In this document: piece by piece, positions 29,217 to 40,835 of the stretch
How positions within the stretch are numbered: the first letter of the stretch is position 1
Layout: each line of letters opens with the position of its first letter
Translations under genes and position numbers: made by a program
From: Mycobacterium lacus
GTDB lineage: Bacteria > Actinomycetota > Actinomycetes > Mycobacteriales > Mycobacteriaceae
Direction of reading: 5' to 3'
Assembly: GCF_010731535.1 (NCBI RefSeq)
Contig: NZ_AP022581.1
Location: 3,171,952 to 3,235,951 of the forward strand
DNA length: 64,000 bases
Notes under the pieces: generated by a model
What the model was told of the DNA's origin: nothing
Seen by the model: the letters and a program-made list of their open reading frames with translations, nothing else
Databases searched by the model: none

Positions 29217-30792
29217 ATGGCGAGGAGAGATATCGAGATGTTCGATCTGATCGAGTTGTACACGCATTGGCAGGCTGGTCGCTCACAGGTGCAGTTGTGG
29301 CAGTCGCTGGGGATGGATCGTAAGACGATCCGCAAGTATCTGGCCCCGGCGGTCGCCGAGGGCATTGGCCCAGGCGGAGAACCGCTGAGCGCCGAGCAGT
29401 GGGCGGCGCGGATCGCGCAGTGGTTTCCCGGACTGGATGATCGCGGCGCGCGGGCATCGACGTGGCCGTTGATCGACCGGCATAGCGACCGGATCAGGAC
29501 TGGCTGCACGCCGATGTTACGGTCGCCACGATCGCGCAGCGGCTACGTGACGACCATCAGGTCGACGTGTCGGAGTCCTCTGTGCGGCGTTGGGTGGCAA
29601 TGAATTTCGCCGATGAGGTGGCTCGTGCTCGGGTGAGCGTGCCGCGCGGCGAAGTGCCGCCGGGCAGCGAAGCGCAGATCGACTACGGCCGGTTAGGAAT
29701 GTGGCTGAACCCGGCCACAGCCAAGCGAGTCGCAGTGTGGGCGTTTGTCATGGTGCTGTCGTGCTCGCGGCACCTGTTCGTTCGCCCTGTGGTCAGGATG
29801 GACCAAACCACCTGGTGCACTTGCCATGTCGAGGCATTCGAATTCTTCAATGGTATTCCGGCCCGGCTGGTGTGCGACAACCTCAAGACCGGGGTGGACA
29901 AGCCCGACCTATATGACCCGAAGATCAACCGCACCTACGCCGAGCTGGCCGCCCACTACGACTGCTTGATCGACCCGGCCCGGGCGTTCAAGCCCAAGGA
30001 CAAACCTCGTGTCGAGCGGCCGATGCCGTATGTGCGGGATTCGTTCTGGCGGGGCCGCGAGTTCACCTCGCTGGCTCAGATGCAGGGCGAGGCGGCCCGG
30101 TGGAGCCGGGAGGTGGCCGGGCTACGACATTCACGGGCCTCGACGGCGGCCAGCCGCTGCGGGTGTTCGAAGCGATCGAGGCCGATACGTTGAAACCGTT
30201 GCCGCGCCACGCGTTCGAACTCACCACCTGGTCTATCGGCACCGTGGGGGTCGATACGCACCTCAAGGTCGGCAAGGCCCTCTACAGCGTGCCATGGCGG
30301 CTGATCGGGCGGCGCCTGCACGCCCGCACCGCCGGTGACATCGTGCAGATCTTTGCCCACAACGAGGTCGTCGCCACCCATGTGCGGCGGGCCTCGGGGC
30401 GCTCCACCGACTTCTCCCACTACCCGCCGGAGAAGGTCGCCTTCGCGATGAAAACCCCCACCTGGTGTCGGCACACCGCCGCCCAGGTCGGCCCCGCCTG
30501 CGAAGCGGTGATCGCCGAATTCATGCGCGACAACGCGATCCACCACCTGCGCTCGGCGCAAGGAGTGCTCGGGCTGCGCGACAAGCACGGCTGTGATCGG
30601 CTCGAAGCCGCCTGCGCCTGCGCGATCGCCGTCGGCGACCCGGCGTATCGGACCATCAAGGGCATCCTGGCCGCCGGCACCGAACACGACGCCACCACCG
30701 CCGAACCGGCCACCGGCGCCGCCGCCACTACCGCGGCGTTCCTGCGTGGCCCCGACCAGTTCGCCACCGGCGACACCGGCGGAGTCGGCTGA
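29217..30792 (+). pseudogene. istA: IS21 transposase istA, two frameshifts
   Basis: The product can be followed in three successive frames. Frame one gives MARRDIEMFDLIELYTHW with the HTH GRSQVQLWQSLGMDRKTIRKYL, up to about 29497. Frame two gives DVSESSVRRWVAMNF and the DDE catalytic core (QIDYGRL, VCDNLKTGV, PARAFKPKDKPRVER), up to about 30125. Frame three gives the C-terminal beta-barrel domain from about LDGGQPLRVFEAIEAD to the stop at 30792. Two indels therefore break the gene. Confidence 0.88.
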
Positions 30793-30864
30793 AAGTCACC
30801 CGGGTCCCGGAATCTGACCGAATCACAACCCACATAAGCTATTTCACAAGGAGAACACGACTTC

Positions 30865-31618
30865 ATGGGTATTTGTGACCCCGCGCTGCGCAACGCGCTG
30901 CGCACTCTGAAACTGTCGGGCATGCTTGACACCCTCGACGCCCGGCTAGCCCAGACCCGCAACGGCGACTTCGGGCACCTCGAATTCCTGCAAGCACTGT
31001 GCGAGGACGAGATCGCCCGCCGCGAATCGGCCGCCCTGACACGGCGCATCCGCCGCGCGAAGTTCGAAGAACAAGCCACCTTCGAATCCTTCGACTTCTC
31101 CGCCAACCCGAAACTGCCCGCCGCCATACTGCGCGACCTGGCCGCGCTGCGCTGGCTCGACGCCGGCGAGTCGGTCATCCTCTACGGACCCGTTGGGGTA
31201 GGCAAAACCCATGTGGCACAAGCACTCGGGCATGCTGTAGCCCGACGCGGCGGCGACGTCCGTTTCGCCAAAACCTCTCGGATGCTCGCCGACCTCGCCG
31301 GCGGGCACGCCGACCGCAGTTAGGGCCAACGCATCCGCGAATACACCAAACCGCTCGTGTTGATTCTTGATGATTTTGCGATGCGCGAGCACGACCATGC
31401 ACGCCGACGACCTCTACGAGCTAATCAACGAACGCGCGGTCAGCGGCAAGCCGCTGATCTTGACCTCCAACCGCGCCCCCAACGACTGGTACGGCCTATT
31501 CCCGAACCCGGTCGTCGCCGAATCGCTACTCGACAGGATCATCAACAGCAGCTACCAGATCCTCATGGACGGACCCAGCTACCGGCCCCGCAAACGGCCC
31601 GGACGCAGCGTCAGCTAG
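30865..31618 (+). pseudogene. istB: IS21 helper ATPase istB, premature stop and frameshift
   Basis: Starts MGICDPALRNALRTLKLSGM after an AAGGAG-type site. Walker A is GPVGVGKTHVAQALG (about 110-124). An in-frame TAG at 31321 follows GGHADRS, just before the Walker B segment [10 protein letters not shown], which is still in frame. From about 31395 the protein goes on in another frame ([34 protein letters not shown]) to 31618. So there is one nonsense and one frameshift change. Confidence 0.88.
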
Positions 31619-32715
31619 ACAACGCCACCGCGGGCACGGTACACATACCATCGAGGCCCGCACCTGGGGAATTCCGTGACGGCAGCCCTGGGGAATTACG
31701 TGACGGTCGACACACCTCGGCCACCGAGCCGCTAACCAAGACCACGATCACCCGCCGTGACCCCGGTCCCCACGACGTGGCGATCGACATCAAGTTCGCC
31801 GGGATCTGCCATTCGGACATCCACACCGTCAAAGCCGAGTGGGGCCAACCGAATTACCCGGTGGTCCCCGGCCACGAGATCGCCGGGGTGGTGGCCGCCG
31901 TCGGCTCCGCGGTCACTAAGCACAATGTCGGCGATCGCGTCGGGGTGGGCTGCATGGTGGACTCCTGCCGTGAATGCAGCAGCTGTCTGGCCGGGCTCGA
32001 GCAGTACTGCAAGCCGGGCGCGACCTTCACCTACAACTCGGTCGGCAAAGACGGCCAATCGACCCAGGGCGGCTACAGTCAAGCGATCGTCGTCGACGAA
32101 AACTTCGTGGTGCGCATCCCCGACGCGCTGCCGCTGGACGCCGCGGCGCCCCTGCTGTGCGCGGGCATCACGCTCTACTCACCGCTGCGGCACTGGAACG
32201 CCGCGCCGAACACGCGGCTGGCGATCATCGGCTTGGGCGGATTGGGTCACATGGGCGTCAAACTGGGCGCGGCGATGGGTGCCGACGTGACGGTGCTGTC
32301 GCAATCCCTGAAGAAGATGGAGGACGGCCTGCGCCTGGGTGCCAGCCACTACTACGCCACCGCCGACCGGGACACCTTCCGCAAGCTGCGCGGCGGCTTC
32401 GACCTGATCCTGAACACCGTCTCGGCGAACCTGGACCTCGGCGACTACCTGAACCTGCTCGACGTCGACGGCACGCTCGTCGAGCTCGGCATCCCCGAGC
32501 ACCCCATGCCGGTGCCGGCGTTCGCGCTGGCCCTGATGCGGCGCAGTTTGTCCGGGTCGAACATCGGTGGGATCGCCGAGACCCAGGAGATGCTGAATTT
32601 CTGCGCCGAGCACGGCGTCACACCCGAGATCGAGCTCATCGAGCCGGATTACATCAACGAAGCCTACGAGCGCGTGCTGGCCAGCGACGTGCGCTACCGC
32701 TTCGTCATCGACATC

Positions 32716-33126
32716 TCACGCTTGTGACGCGATCGAGGCGCGTGAGGCAAGCTGTTCGGCGGCCTCCGCGTCTTCATCACCGGGAACAACCTCGCTGACG
32801 TCGATTGCGGCGAGCGGCCAGCCGGCGGCGGCCAACCTCGCGGCGACCCGCTGGATGTTCTCCGGTCCCGCGTCGTAGTGGGTCATATCCTTGATGAACT
32901 CGGCGATCTCGTCACGGTCGATCCGGCCGTCGGCCAGCGCCGGAGATCCCTTTTCGGTGATGTTGCCCACGACTTCCCTGACCTGATCCTCGGTCAGTGG
33001 CGTGCTTCGCAACAGCGCCAGCAGGGGCACCCGGTCGGGACCTGGTACGCCGTCGGGGTAGCCGGCCTGCAACCAACGGACCACTGAACTAAGGAAATGG
33101 CGGTGAGAAGGGTGGGTTTTCGTCAC
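32716..33126 (-). CDS. DUF3349 protein (Rv3046c orthologue)
   Basis: A 136-aa protein converging on adhC with a 12-bp overlap of the 3' ends. The domain reads [23 protein letters not shown] and [13 protein letters not shown], then [37 protein letters not shown]. This is the winged-helix-like DUF3349 fold found widely in Actinobacteria. A structure is known for the family but no function. Confidence 0.83.
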   Translation of the reverse strand: MTKTHPSHRHFLSSVVRWLQAGYPDGVPGPDRVPLLALLRSTPLTEDQVREVVGNITEKGSPALADGRIDRDEIAEFIKDMTHYDAGPENIQRVAARLAAAGWPLAAIDVSEVVPGDEDAEAAEQLASRASIASQA

Positions 33127-33234
33127 CCCAACAGTGTCACGAAAGCCGTGTCACCGCGGCCACCGCGGGGGCACACAAAACGGACAATTCATGTGCCGTT
33201 CACGGGCCGACCATGTGGGCAAAGGCCGAAGACT

Positions 33235-34221
<987 letters not shown>

Positions 34222-34271
34222 TCATACGCCTTGATTGGCTACCGGATTGTCTGTCGTACTTCAGACTTCAA

Positions 34272-34319
34272 ACACTACCCCTGGTGGCCGACAAGCCGGC
34301 GCAACACAAGAAGTTGTGT
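34272..34319. promoter_or_regulatory. Paired NrdR-box-like palindromes upstream of nrdF2
   Basis: ACACTACCCCTGGTGG (34272-34287) and the near-perfect palindrome ACACAAGAAGTTGTGT (34304-34319) have centres 32 bp apart, about three helical turns. NrdR binds such 16-bp pairs (consensus-like ACACWAN4TWGTGT). The first box and its flank AAACACTAC...GACAAG are nearly the same as at 41761 upstream of nrdH, so one regulator likely controls both units. Confidence 0.7.
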
Positions 34320-34344
34320 TTGCGTGTCGCGAAACTCGAGTCCG

Positions 34345-35913
34345 CTAGTGTGCCGTCGCCACGGCCGCGCGGTCCCGTGATGAGTCCGCACCCACCCCCA
34401 GGAACTCGTACTCCTCGGGCTTGACCGAGCGGGTCGTCAACCAGTACTGCCAGGTGTAGCCACCCCACAGCACCGTGTTCTTGCCGTGCTCGTCGAGATA
34501 CCAGCTGCGACAGCCGCCGCTGTTCCAGACCGAGTGGGCCAGCTTGCGTTGCAGCTCGTCGTTGAAACGGTCCTGCGCCGCCCGGGACGGAGCCAGTGCC
34601 TGCGCGCCCAACCGGTCGCACTTGGCGATCGCGTCGGCGACGTAGTGGATCTGGGATTCGATCATGAACACCACCGAGTTGTGCCCCAGCCCGGTGTTGG
34701 GTCCCAACAGGAAGAACAGGTTGGGCATGTCGGCGACGGTGATGCCGCGGTGGGAGCCGATGCCCTCGCGGTTCCAGCGGTCGACCAGGTCCTCGCCGTG
34801 GCGGCCCTTGATCTGAACGTAGGTGTAGGAGTCGGTGACGTGGAAACCGGTGGCGTACACGATCACGTCGACGGGGCGCTGGGTGCCGTCGGCGGTGACG
34901 ATCCCGTTCGGCGTGATCCGGCTGATGTGGTCGGTGATCAGCTCGGTCTTCGGGTTCGCCACGGCACGGTAATAGGTGGAGGAGTTCAGGATTCGCTTGC
35001 AACCGATGCGGTAGTGCGGGGTCAGCTTGCGACGCAGTTCGCGATCCTTCACGGAGTGGCGGATGTTCCACTTGGCGAGTGCCTCGATGACCTTGAGCGT
35101 GTTCGGCCGCTTGGTCATGCCGTAGGCCAGCGCCTCCTGCGCCCAGTAGATGCCCAGGCGCAGCAGGGCCCGCAGCCCGGGGACGTTCTCCAGCGCCCGC
35201 CGCAGGCCCAGCGGAAGCTCCTCGTTGGTGCGCGGCACCACCCACGGCGGGGTGCGTTGGTAAAGCTGCAGCCCGGCGACCTGCCTGACGATCTCGGGCA
35301 CGATCTGAATCGCGCTGGCACCGGTCCCGATGACAGCCACCCGCTTGCCGGTCAGGTCGACGCTGTGGTCCCACTCCGCGGAATGGAAGGCGCAACCGGC
35401 GAAGTCGTCACGACCCTCGATATCGGGCACGGACGGGATGTGCAACGCGCCTGCCCCCGAAATCAGGAACTGGGCTACATATTCCCGTCCGTCGACGGTG
35501 AATACATGCCACCGGTACTCGTCGTCGTCCCAGTACGCGCGATCGACCAGGGAATTGAACACGATGTAGCGGCGCAGCCCGTACTTGTCGGTGACCCCCT
35601 TGAGGTAGTCCCAGATCTCGTCCCAGTACGAGAACAGGTGCTTCCAGTCCGCCTTGGGCTCGAACGAGAACGAGTACAGGTGCGACGGGATGTCGCACGC
35701 GCACCCGGGGTAGCTGTTGTCTCGCCAGGTGCCCCCGACGTCGTCGGCCTTTTCCAGAATGACGAAGTCCACGCCGCGCTGCTGCAGCTTGATGGCCATA
35801 CCCAAACCGGAGAATCCGGTCCCGATGATGAGGGCCCGGGTATGCAGGGGTGGCTTTTGGGCCTCGGTGGTCGGTTCCGCTTCTGTCATGGCAGGGGTCG
35901 CGGTATCGGTCAT
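34345..35913 (-). CDS. Baeyer-Villiger-type flavin monooxygenase (Rv3049c orthologue)
   Basis: A 522-aa protein read from MTDTATPAMTEAE. FAD motif GTGFSGLG (about 32-39), the BVMO fingerprint FAGCAFHSAEWDH (FXGXXXHXXXW) near residue 174, and the NADP motif VIGTGASAIQIVPEI. Such enzymes insert one oxygen next to a ketone or oxidise a soft heteroatom. The TetR gene downstream points the same way, 145 bp away, and may be its regulator. Substrate unknown. Confidence 0.9.
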   Translation of the reverse strand: MTDTATPAMTEAEPTTEAQKPPLHTRALIIGTGFSGLGMAIKLQQRGVDFVILEKADDVGGTWRDNSYPGCACDIPSHLYSFSFEPKADWKHLFSYWDEIWDYLKGVTDKYGLRRYIVFNSLVDRAYWDDDEYRWHVFTVDGREYVAQFLISGAGALHIPSVPDIEGRDDFAGCAFHSAEWDHSVDLTGKRVAVIGTGASAIQIVPEIVRQVAGLQLYQRTPPWVVPRTNEELPLGLRRALENVPGLRALLRLGIYWAQEALAYGMTKRPNTLKVIEALAKWNIRHSVKDRELRRKLTPHYRIGCKRILNSSTYYRAVANPKTELITDHISRITPNGIVTADGTQRPVDVIVYATGFHVTDSYTYVQIKGRHGEDLVDRWNREGIGSHRGITVADMPNLFFLLGPNTGLGHNSVVFMIESQIHYVADAIAKCDRLGAQALAPSRAAQDRFNDELQRKLAHSVWNSGGCRSWYLDEHGKNTVLWGGYTWQYWLTTRSVKPEEYEFLGVGADSSRDRAAVATAH

Positions 35914-36058
35914 GGTGAATCGGTCTTCCTGTCGGAGCCTGGTGTCGGCTGGCGCATCCGGGGCCATCGGCGCCTCGCCGGACTCAAATACCCGGTACCC
36001 AGGGTATCGGATAGAACGAGTGTATCGATCGCCACAGCGATGTCAACGACGCGGTCGC

Positions 36059-36799
36059 TCAGCTCGCGGCTGGGTTACTTGGCACCACGCTGTGGATCGG
36101 CTGGTCAGGGTCCATCACGATGCCGAGCGCCTCCGCGGTGCCGACGATGGCCGCCATCATGATGGTCGTCAGGTGCGCGACGAACTGGTCACGCGGCATG
36201 CGTCGCGGGCTTTGCGGGTCGGGTCCCAACCACCACTCGGTGGCCGACGCGGCCGATCCGAAGGCCGCGTGGGCGGCCAGTTCGAGCGCCGCATGGTCCA
36301 GCTCCATCTCACGCAGCTCGTTGTCAAACATGTCGGCCATGGCCAACGTGATCTCACGACCCTCGTTGAGGGTTCGAATCGTCGCCTCGGAGGTACCCCC
36401 CGAGGTACCCTGAATGAACACTCGCAGCACGTTGGGATGCATGTCGACGAGGTTGACGTACTCCTCGACGCTGCGACGGATAACTTCGCGGGCCGAGTCG
36501 GTGGTCAAGTTGATCGACGGGAAGATCGCGGCCCACAGCATGTCGCGCAGACGCTCCCCGATCGCCTGGAACAGGTCGGACTTATCGGTGAAGTGGCGGT
36601 AGATCTTTGGCTTCGCGGTCCCGGCCTCTTCGGCGATTTCCCGCACACTCAGCTCGGGCCCCAGGCGGTCGATTGCGCGGAATGCCGCCTCGACAATTTC
36701 GCCGCGCACCTTCTTGCGATGTTCGCGCCAGCGTTCGCTGCGCGCGTCGACCTTCACTCCCGGGGTCGGGGTGGAATGGGGTCGGGCAATTCTCCGCAC
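36059..36799 (-). CDS. TetR-family transcriptional regulator (Rv3050c orthologue)
   Basis: From the GTG at 36799 it is 246 aa, as in M. tuberculosis. The DNA-binding domain is VRGEIVEAAFRAIDRLGPEL, then VREIAEEAGTAKPKIYRHFTDKSDLFQAIG (about residues 30-80). The ligand domain has the DUF/AefR-like RRMPRDQFVAHLTTIMMAAIVG. It stands upstream of the Baeyer-Villiger monooxygenase on the same strand, a common arrangement for local control. Confidence 0.87.
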   Translation of the reverse strand: MRRIARPHSTPTPGVKVDARSERWREHRKKVRGEIVEAAFRAIDRLGPELSVREIAEEAGTAKPKIYRHFTDKSDLFQAIGERLRDMLWAAIFPSINLTTDSAREVIRRSVEEYVNLVDMHPNVLRVFIQGTSGGTSEATIRTLNEGREITLAMADMFDNELREMELDHAALELAAHAAFGSAASATEWWLGPDPQSPRRMPRDQFVAHLTTIMMAAIVGTAEALGIVMDPDQPIHSVVPSNPAAS

Positions 36800-36855
36800 G
36801 TCAAGTACCTTACCGCGGTGCAGCCCTGACCTGGGCCGCTGGCGCCTGGCCAGCT

Positions 36856-36916
36856 TCGCCGAGTGTGAATTGGGCGACGCGACACGCCGCGAAGCCGTCG
36901 CCTGATTAACACTCGG
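36856..36916. terminator. Hairpin, CGCCGAGTGT family
   Basis: Left arm CGCCGAGTGTGAATTGGGCG and right arm CGCCTGATTAACACTCGGCG pair with two mismatches around GACGCGACACGCCGCGAAGCC. A related but weaker structure containing GCGACACGCCG stands at about 56948-57001. It lies just upstream of the TetR start. Confidence 0.6.
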
Positions 36917-37069
36917 CGCGCGGAGATGAGCCAACCGCAGCGCCAATGCGGCCAGCGAATTTGACGACGCGGTTTAAGGCTCTAGAAGTAACGTGCTGCT
37001 GGGCGCATCCGACGGTCAGCTCAGACCCTTCAAATCGCTTATGTGGGGCTCATTTACCGACCTACACCG

Positions 37070-37396
37070 CTAACTGCTCTTGCTCCTGCGCCCCGGCGCC
37101 CATCGACTTGATGGAATACCAGCGCGGTAGACCGCGCCCCTGGTGGCGATGCCCGTCGGCGCGCCTCCGCCAGGCTGACGATTCCCTCCGCGTTCTAACT
37201 GTCCGCGTTCATATGCGTGTACCAAGTCCATGACGTCCCGCGTCAGATGGTAGTCACAGTCATCGCGTGTATTGACGAACACCTCGTGCGGCGCCCACTG
37301 CGAGCAGTGGAGGTAAGCGCACAAGAGATCCTTGTTTGCGATCGGGCGCAAGGCGTCAAGCGCTCGTACACTCCCTTGGAAACCAGCCTCATGCAA
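37070..37396 (-). CDS. Possible small protein after nrdE (weak)
   Basis: The 494-bp gap 36946-37439 holds no recognised gene. On the minus strand, 44 bp past the nrdE stop, one reading of 108 codons looks protein-like in its first 75 residues (LCAYLHCSQWAPHEVFVNTRD, DYHLTRDVMDLVHAYERGQ) and then turns into glycine/arginine-rich filler. It may be a remnant or a small lineage-specific gene. I do not recognise it. Base composition is lower in GC than the neighbours. Confidence 0.3.
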   Translation of the reverse strand: MHEAGFQGSVRALDALRPIANKDLLCAYLHCSQWAPHEVFVNTRDDCDYHLTRDVMDLVHAYERGQLERGGNRQPGGGAPTGIATRGAVYRAGIPSSRWAPGRRSKSS

Positions 37397-37439
37397 CGAG
37401 GTTCGGACCCTAACTTTTCTATATCTCCTCGCACGTCCT

Positions 37440-40400
37440 CTACAGCATGCAGGACACGCACCCCTCGACCTCGGTGCCCTCCAGCGCCAGCTGCCGCAGT
37501 CTGATGTAGTACAGCGTCTTGATCCCTTTGCGCCAGGCGTAAATCTGTGCCTTGTTCACATCGCGGGTGGTGGCGGTGTCCTTGAAGAAGAGCGTCAGCG
37601 AAAGCCCTTGATCCACATGCTGAGTGGCCGCCGCGTAGGTATCGATGATCTTCTCGTAACCGATCTCGTAGGCGTCCTGGTAGTACTCCAGGTTGTCGTT
37701 GGTCATGTAGGGCGCCGGGTAGTAGACCCGCCCGATCTTGCCTTCCTTGCGGATCTCGACCTTCGACACGATGGGGTGGATCGAGGACGTCGAATGGTTG
37801 ATGTAGGAGATCGAACCGGTCGGCGGCACCGCCTGCAGGTTCTGGTTGTAGATGCCGTGCGCCTGCACCGACTCCTTCAGCCGGCGCCAATCGTCCTGCG
37901 TCGGGATGCGGATGTCGGCATCGGTGAAAAGCTGGCGCACCTTCTCGGTCTTGGGCTCCCATACCTGCTCGGTGTATTTGTCGAAGAACTCCCCCGACGC
38001 GTACTTGGAGCGCTCGAATCCCTTGAAGCGCGTACCGCGTTCGATGGCGATCCGGTTCGACGCCCGCAGCGCGTGGTAGAGCACCGTGTAGAAGTAGATG
38101 TTGGTGAAGTCGATGCCTTCTTCGGAGCCGTAGAAGATGCGCTCGCGGGCCAGGTAGCCGTGCAGGTTCATCTGCCCCAGCCCGATCGCGTGGGAGTCGT
38201 TGTTGCCCTGCTCAATCGAGGGCACCGAAGTGATGTGGGTCTGGTCGCTCACCGCGGTCAGCGCGCGGATCGCCACCTCGATCGTCTGGGCGAAGTCCGG
38301 TGAGTCCATCGTCTTGGCGATGTTCAGCGACCCCAGGTTGCACGAAATGTCTTTGCCCACTTTGGCATACGACAAGTCATCGTTGAACAACGACGGCGTG
38401 GACACCTGCAGGATCTCCGAGCACAGGTTCGAGTGCGTGATCTTGCCCTCAATAGGATTAGCGCGATTGACGGTGTCCTCGAACATGATGTACGGGTAGC
38501 CGGACTCGAACTGCAGCTCGGCCAGCGTCTGGAAGAACTCCCGCGCCTTGATCTTGGTCTTGCGGATGCGCGCGTCGTCGACCATCTCGTAGTACTTCTC
38601 GGTCACCGAGATGTCGGCGAACGCCACACCATAGACCCGTTCGACGTCGTAGGGCGAGAACAGATACATGTCATCGTTGCGCCTGGCCAATTCGAACGTG
38701 ATGTCGGGGATCACGACCCCCAGGCTCAGCGTCTTGATCCGGATCTTCTCGTCGGCGTTTTCCCGCTTGGTATCCAGGAACCGGTAGATGTCGGGGTGAT
38801 GGGCGTGCAGGTACACCGCGCCGGCGCCCTGGCGCGCCCCCAGCTGGTTGGCGTAGGAGAACGAGTCCTCGAGCAGTTTCATGATCGGAATGACGCCCGA
38901 TGACTGGTTCTCGATGTTCTTGATCGGCGCGCCGTGCTCGCGAATGTTGGTCAGCAGCAACGCGACTCCCCCGCCACGCTTGGACAGCTGCAGCGCGGAG
39001 TTGATCGAGCGACCGATCGACTCCATGTTGTCCTCGATGCGCAAGAGAAAGCAGTTGTGCACGACCGTGCCATGAATTGTGTACGTATGCGTGCCCTGGA
39101 CGTGGAGGTTGTACACCTTCTCCGGAATTTCTTGCGTATGGACCATTTCACGGATTCCATACACATGGCGCCCATGCACAACCTGGTATGTCGTGCGCGA
39201 CGATCCCTTTCGTCCGACGTAGTTGTGCAGGTTCTTGCCGACGTCGAAGATGAACTCCTCATTTGTGCCGGGCAACCCAGGAACGAATACCTGACCAGTC
39301 ACATTGCCTGAGCGATTGACGTATCGGCGAACGACGGAAACGATCCCCAGACGGCGGAGGATCAACTGCACCTGATCAACCAATTCCGGATTCACCAGGT
39401 CAAGCATCATTCCGCCGGTGGTGCTGCATCCGTCACCACGGAACAACCCGGCCAGCAGTCCACGCTGGAAGTCTTCATTGGCCGTTAAAACGTCTTGGGA
39501 CAATCGCTTCAGGTGGTATCCAGTGCCGGCCATCGACAGGAACAGCGAAGCCACGACCTTGCTGTTGCAGATCATGCGTACCGACTGGTCCGACACACTT
39601 TGGTTGACGGAAAGGTCAGCCGCGAACACTCGCTTGAACGCCGCCGCCAACTCCTGCTGGAACTCGAGCTCATGTGCGCCAAGCGTGAAGCGAATGCCGT
39701 TAAGCGCTAGTCCCTCTGAACCCGATCGCTTGGAGATCTGACCTTCGGCCACGTACCACCCGAGCATGAGGCCAAGGTCGTACGATTCCTCGACATACCG
39801 GTTCACTGAAACGAAGCCGATCCGATGACCTTGCTTGCTACGGTGCTTCAGGTCGGAGTTAACCGTGCGAATGAGCCCGTCGACCTCTTCGTAGGCGCCC
39901 GCGCCGACATGCTCCATCAGGTCATAAACGCGCCGCTCACGTCCCTCCAGCGGTGCTGCCGTCACGATGAAGTCAGTGGGCTGAATGTCTTTGGCAGCTA
40001 GCCAAACGAATCCATTGAACGGATCGGCACCATCGCCTTCGATGAGAGTGTCGACCTCGCGCGTCGTCCATACGAGGATCGGATGCTCCGGAGTGCATCG
40101 GATCGGCTCTTTGTGCCCGAAGTGCGAGATCGATACCAGGGCATGGTGATTCGGGTTCTCAACGACAGCTTCCACGACAGAATAGGCCCCATCGTGCGAG
40201 AGCACCCGGTCACCCGCCTGCAGAGTCTCGATCGCCTTCGGTCCTTCGGAGGTATCCACCGGAGTTCCAGCTGGGAAGCAGCTCACCGGCTCACCGCGCT
40301 GCTTCTTGCCCGAGTTCAAGAAAGTCGGGGTGGCCGGCTGGAACCGGCCGTCGATGATCTCGTCGACCAGCTTCTCGGCCAACGCGGTGTCGCCCGCGGC

Positions 40401-40835
40401 CAGGGTCAGGGCCACCATGACCACGCGGTCCTCGAAGCGCTCGAGGTAGCGCTTCCCGTCGAAGGTCTTCAGCGTGTAGGAGGTGTAGTACTTGAACGCG
40501 CCGAGGAACGTCGGGAACCGGAACTTCTTGGCATACGCGCGATCCAGCAGCGTCTTGACGAAGTTGCGCGAGTACTGGTCGAGAACCTCACGCTCGTAAT
40601 AGTTCTCGCGGATCAGGTAGTCGAGCTTCTCGTCCTGGTTGTGGAAGAAGACCGTGTTCTGGTTGACGTGCTGCAGGAAGTACTGGTGCGCCGCCTCACG
40701 GTCCTTGTCGAACTGGATCTTGCCGTCCGCGTCGTACAGATTCAGCATCGCGTTGAGCGCGTGGTAGTCCGTCTCGCCGGGTAGCGCGTGCGCGCCGGTA
40801 GTTACCGGCTCTGCAGCTGTGACGGTTGGTGGCAC
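37440..40835 (-). CDS. nrdE: Class Ib ribonucleotide reductase large subunit with an intein
   Basis: The 1131-aa precursor holds NrdE exteins (residues 1-185 and 595-1131, together 722 aa; Rv3051c has 725) split by a 409-aa intein. The mature enzyme reduces ribonucleoside diphosphates. Active-site marks are the redox cysteine at the splice point (EPVS/CFLL), [13 protein letters not shown] (thiyl radical cysteine), [11 protein letters not shown] (second redox cysteine) and the C-terminal swinging pair EGCVSCML. Without splicing the redox cysteine is separated from its context, so NrdE activity depends on protein splicing. It lies between nrdI and nrdF2 as usual. Confidence 0.95.
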   Translation of the reverse strand: MPPTVTAAEPVTTGAHALPGETDYHALNAMLNLYDADGKIQFDKDREAAHQYFLQHVNQNTVFFHNQDEKLDYLIRENYYEREVLDQYSRNFVKTLLDRAYAKKFRFPTFLGAFKYYTSYTLKTFDGKRYLERFEDRVVMVALTLAAGDTALAEKLVDEIIDGRFQPATPTFLNSGKKQRGEPVSCFPAGTPVDTSEGPKAIETLQAGDRVLSHDGAYSVVEAVVENPNHHALVSISHFGHKEPIRCTPEHPILVWTTREVDTLIEGDGADPFNGFVWLAAKDIQPTDFIVTAAPLEGRERRVYDLMEHVGAGAYEEVDGLIRTVNSDLKHRSKQGHRIGFVSVNRYVEESYDLGLMLGWYVAEGQISKRSGSEGLALNGIRFTLGAHELEFQQELAAAFKRVFAADLSVNQSVSDQSVRMICNSKVVASLFLSMAGTGYHLKRLSQDVLTANEDFQRGLLAGLFRGDGCSTTGGMMLDLVNPELVDQVQLILRRLGIVSVVRRYVNRSGNVTGQVFVPGLPGTNEEFIFDVGKNLHNYVGRKGSSRTTYQVVHGRHVYGIREMVHTQEIPEKVYNLHVQGTHTYTIHGTVVHNCFLLRIEDNMESIGRSINSALQLSKRGGGVALLLTNIREHGAPIKNIENQSSGVIPIMKLLEDSFSYANQLGARQGAGAVYLHAHHPDIYRFLDTKRENADEKIRIKTLSLGVVIPDITFELARRNDDMYLFSPYDVERVYGVAFADISVTEKYYEMVDDARIRKTKIKAREFFQTLAELQFESGYPYIMFEDTVNRANPIEGKITHSNLCSEILQVSTPSLFNDDLSYAKVGKDISCNLGSLNIAKTMDSPDFAQTIEVAIRALTAVSDQTHITSVPSIEQGNNDSHAIGLGQMNLHGYLARERIFYGSEEGIDFTNIYFYTVLYHALRASNRIAIERGTRFKGFERSKYASGEFFDKYTEQVWEPKTEKVRQLFTDADIRIPTQDDWRRLKESVQAHGIYNQNLQAVPPTGSISYINHSTSSIHPIVSKVEIRKEGKIGRVYYPAPYMTNDNLEYYQDAYEIGYEKIIDTYAAATQHVDQGLSLTLFFKDTATTRDVNKAQIYAWRKGIKTLYYIRLRQLALEGTEVEGCVSCML
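39054..40280 (-). other. NrdE intein (409 aa) with LAGLIDADG homing endonuclease
   Basis: It starts [20 protein letters not shown] (block A, nucleophile C186) with block [12 protein letters not shown] (TXXH). It ends [20 protein letters not shown] (blocks F and G, penultimate H593, terminal N594), followed by C595 as the +1 residue. Between lie two dodecapeptide motifs of a LAGLIDADG endonuclease: [13 protein letters not shown] (355-367) and [12 protein letters not shown] (460-471), both keeping an acidic residue. All splicing residues are present. Base composition is visibly lower in GC than the exteins, which suggests transfer. Confidence 0.95.

Larger units (their letters stand above)
29051..31712 (+). 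mobile_element. IS21-family insertion sequence, 2662 bp, complete ends, decayed genes
   Basis: Ends are TGTCAGCGGTCACGCAATTC on the left and the complement of TGTCGACCGTCACGTAATTC on the right, i.e. TGT...ACA as in IS21. Inner copies of AATTCCCCACCCTGG are spaced along the left end. CACC flanks both sides (29047-29050 and 31713-31716), a 4-bp target duplication. It carries istA and istB in that order. Both have frameshifts or stops, so this copy cannot move on its own. Confidence 0.93.
29021..32727 (+). pseudogene. adhC: NADP-dependent alcohol dehydrogenase adhC interrupted by an IS21-family element
   Basis: The first ten codons (MNTVSAYAAT) stand at 29021-29050. The rest starts at 31713 and reads [20 protein letters not shown] through to 32727. 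Removing the element with one copy of the CACC duplication restores one open frame. The remaining part is otherwise intact: GHEIAGVV and the structural-zinc cysteines [15 protein letters not shown], and [13 protein letters not shown] for NADP. No in-frame ATG/GTG lies near the junction inside the element. The first internal GTG (about 31778) would cost about 30 residues. Probably inactive. Confidence 0.9.

Noticed and set aside
29217-31618. Programmed frameshifting to make IstA/IstB
   Set aside because: The frame changes lie inside conserved domains, without slippery sequences, and istB also has a plain stop codon.
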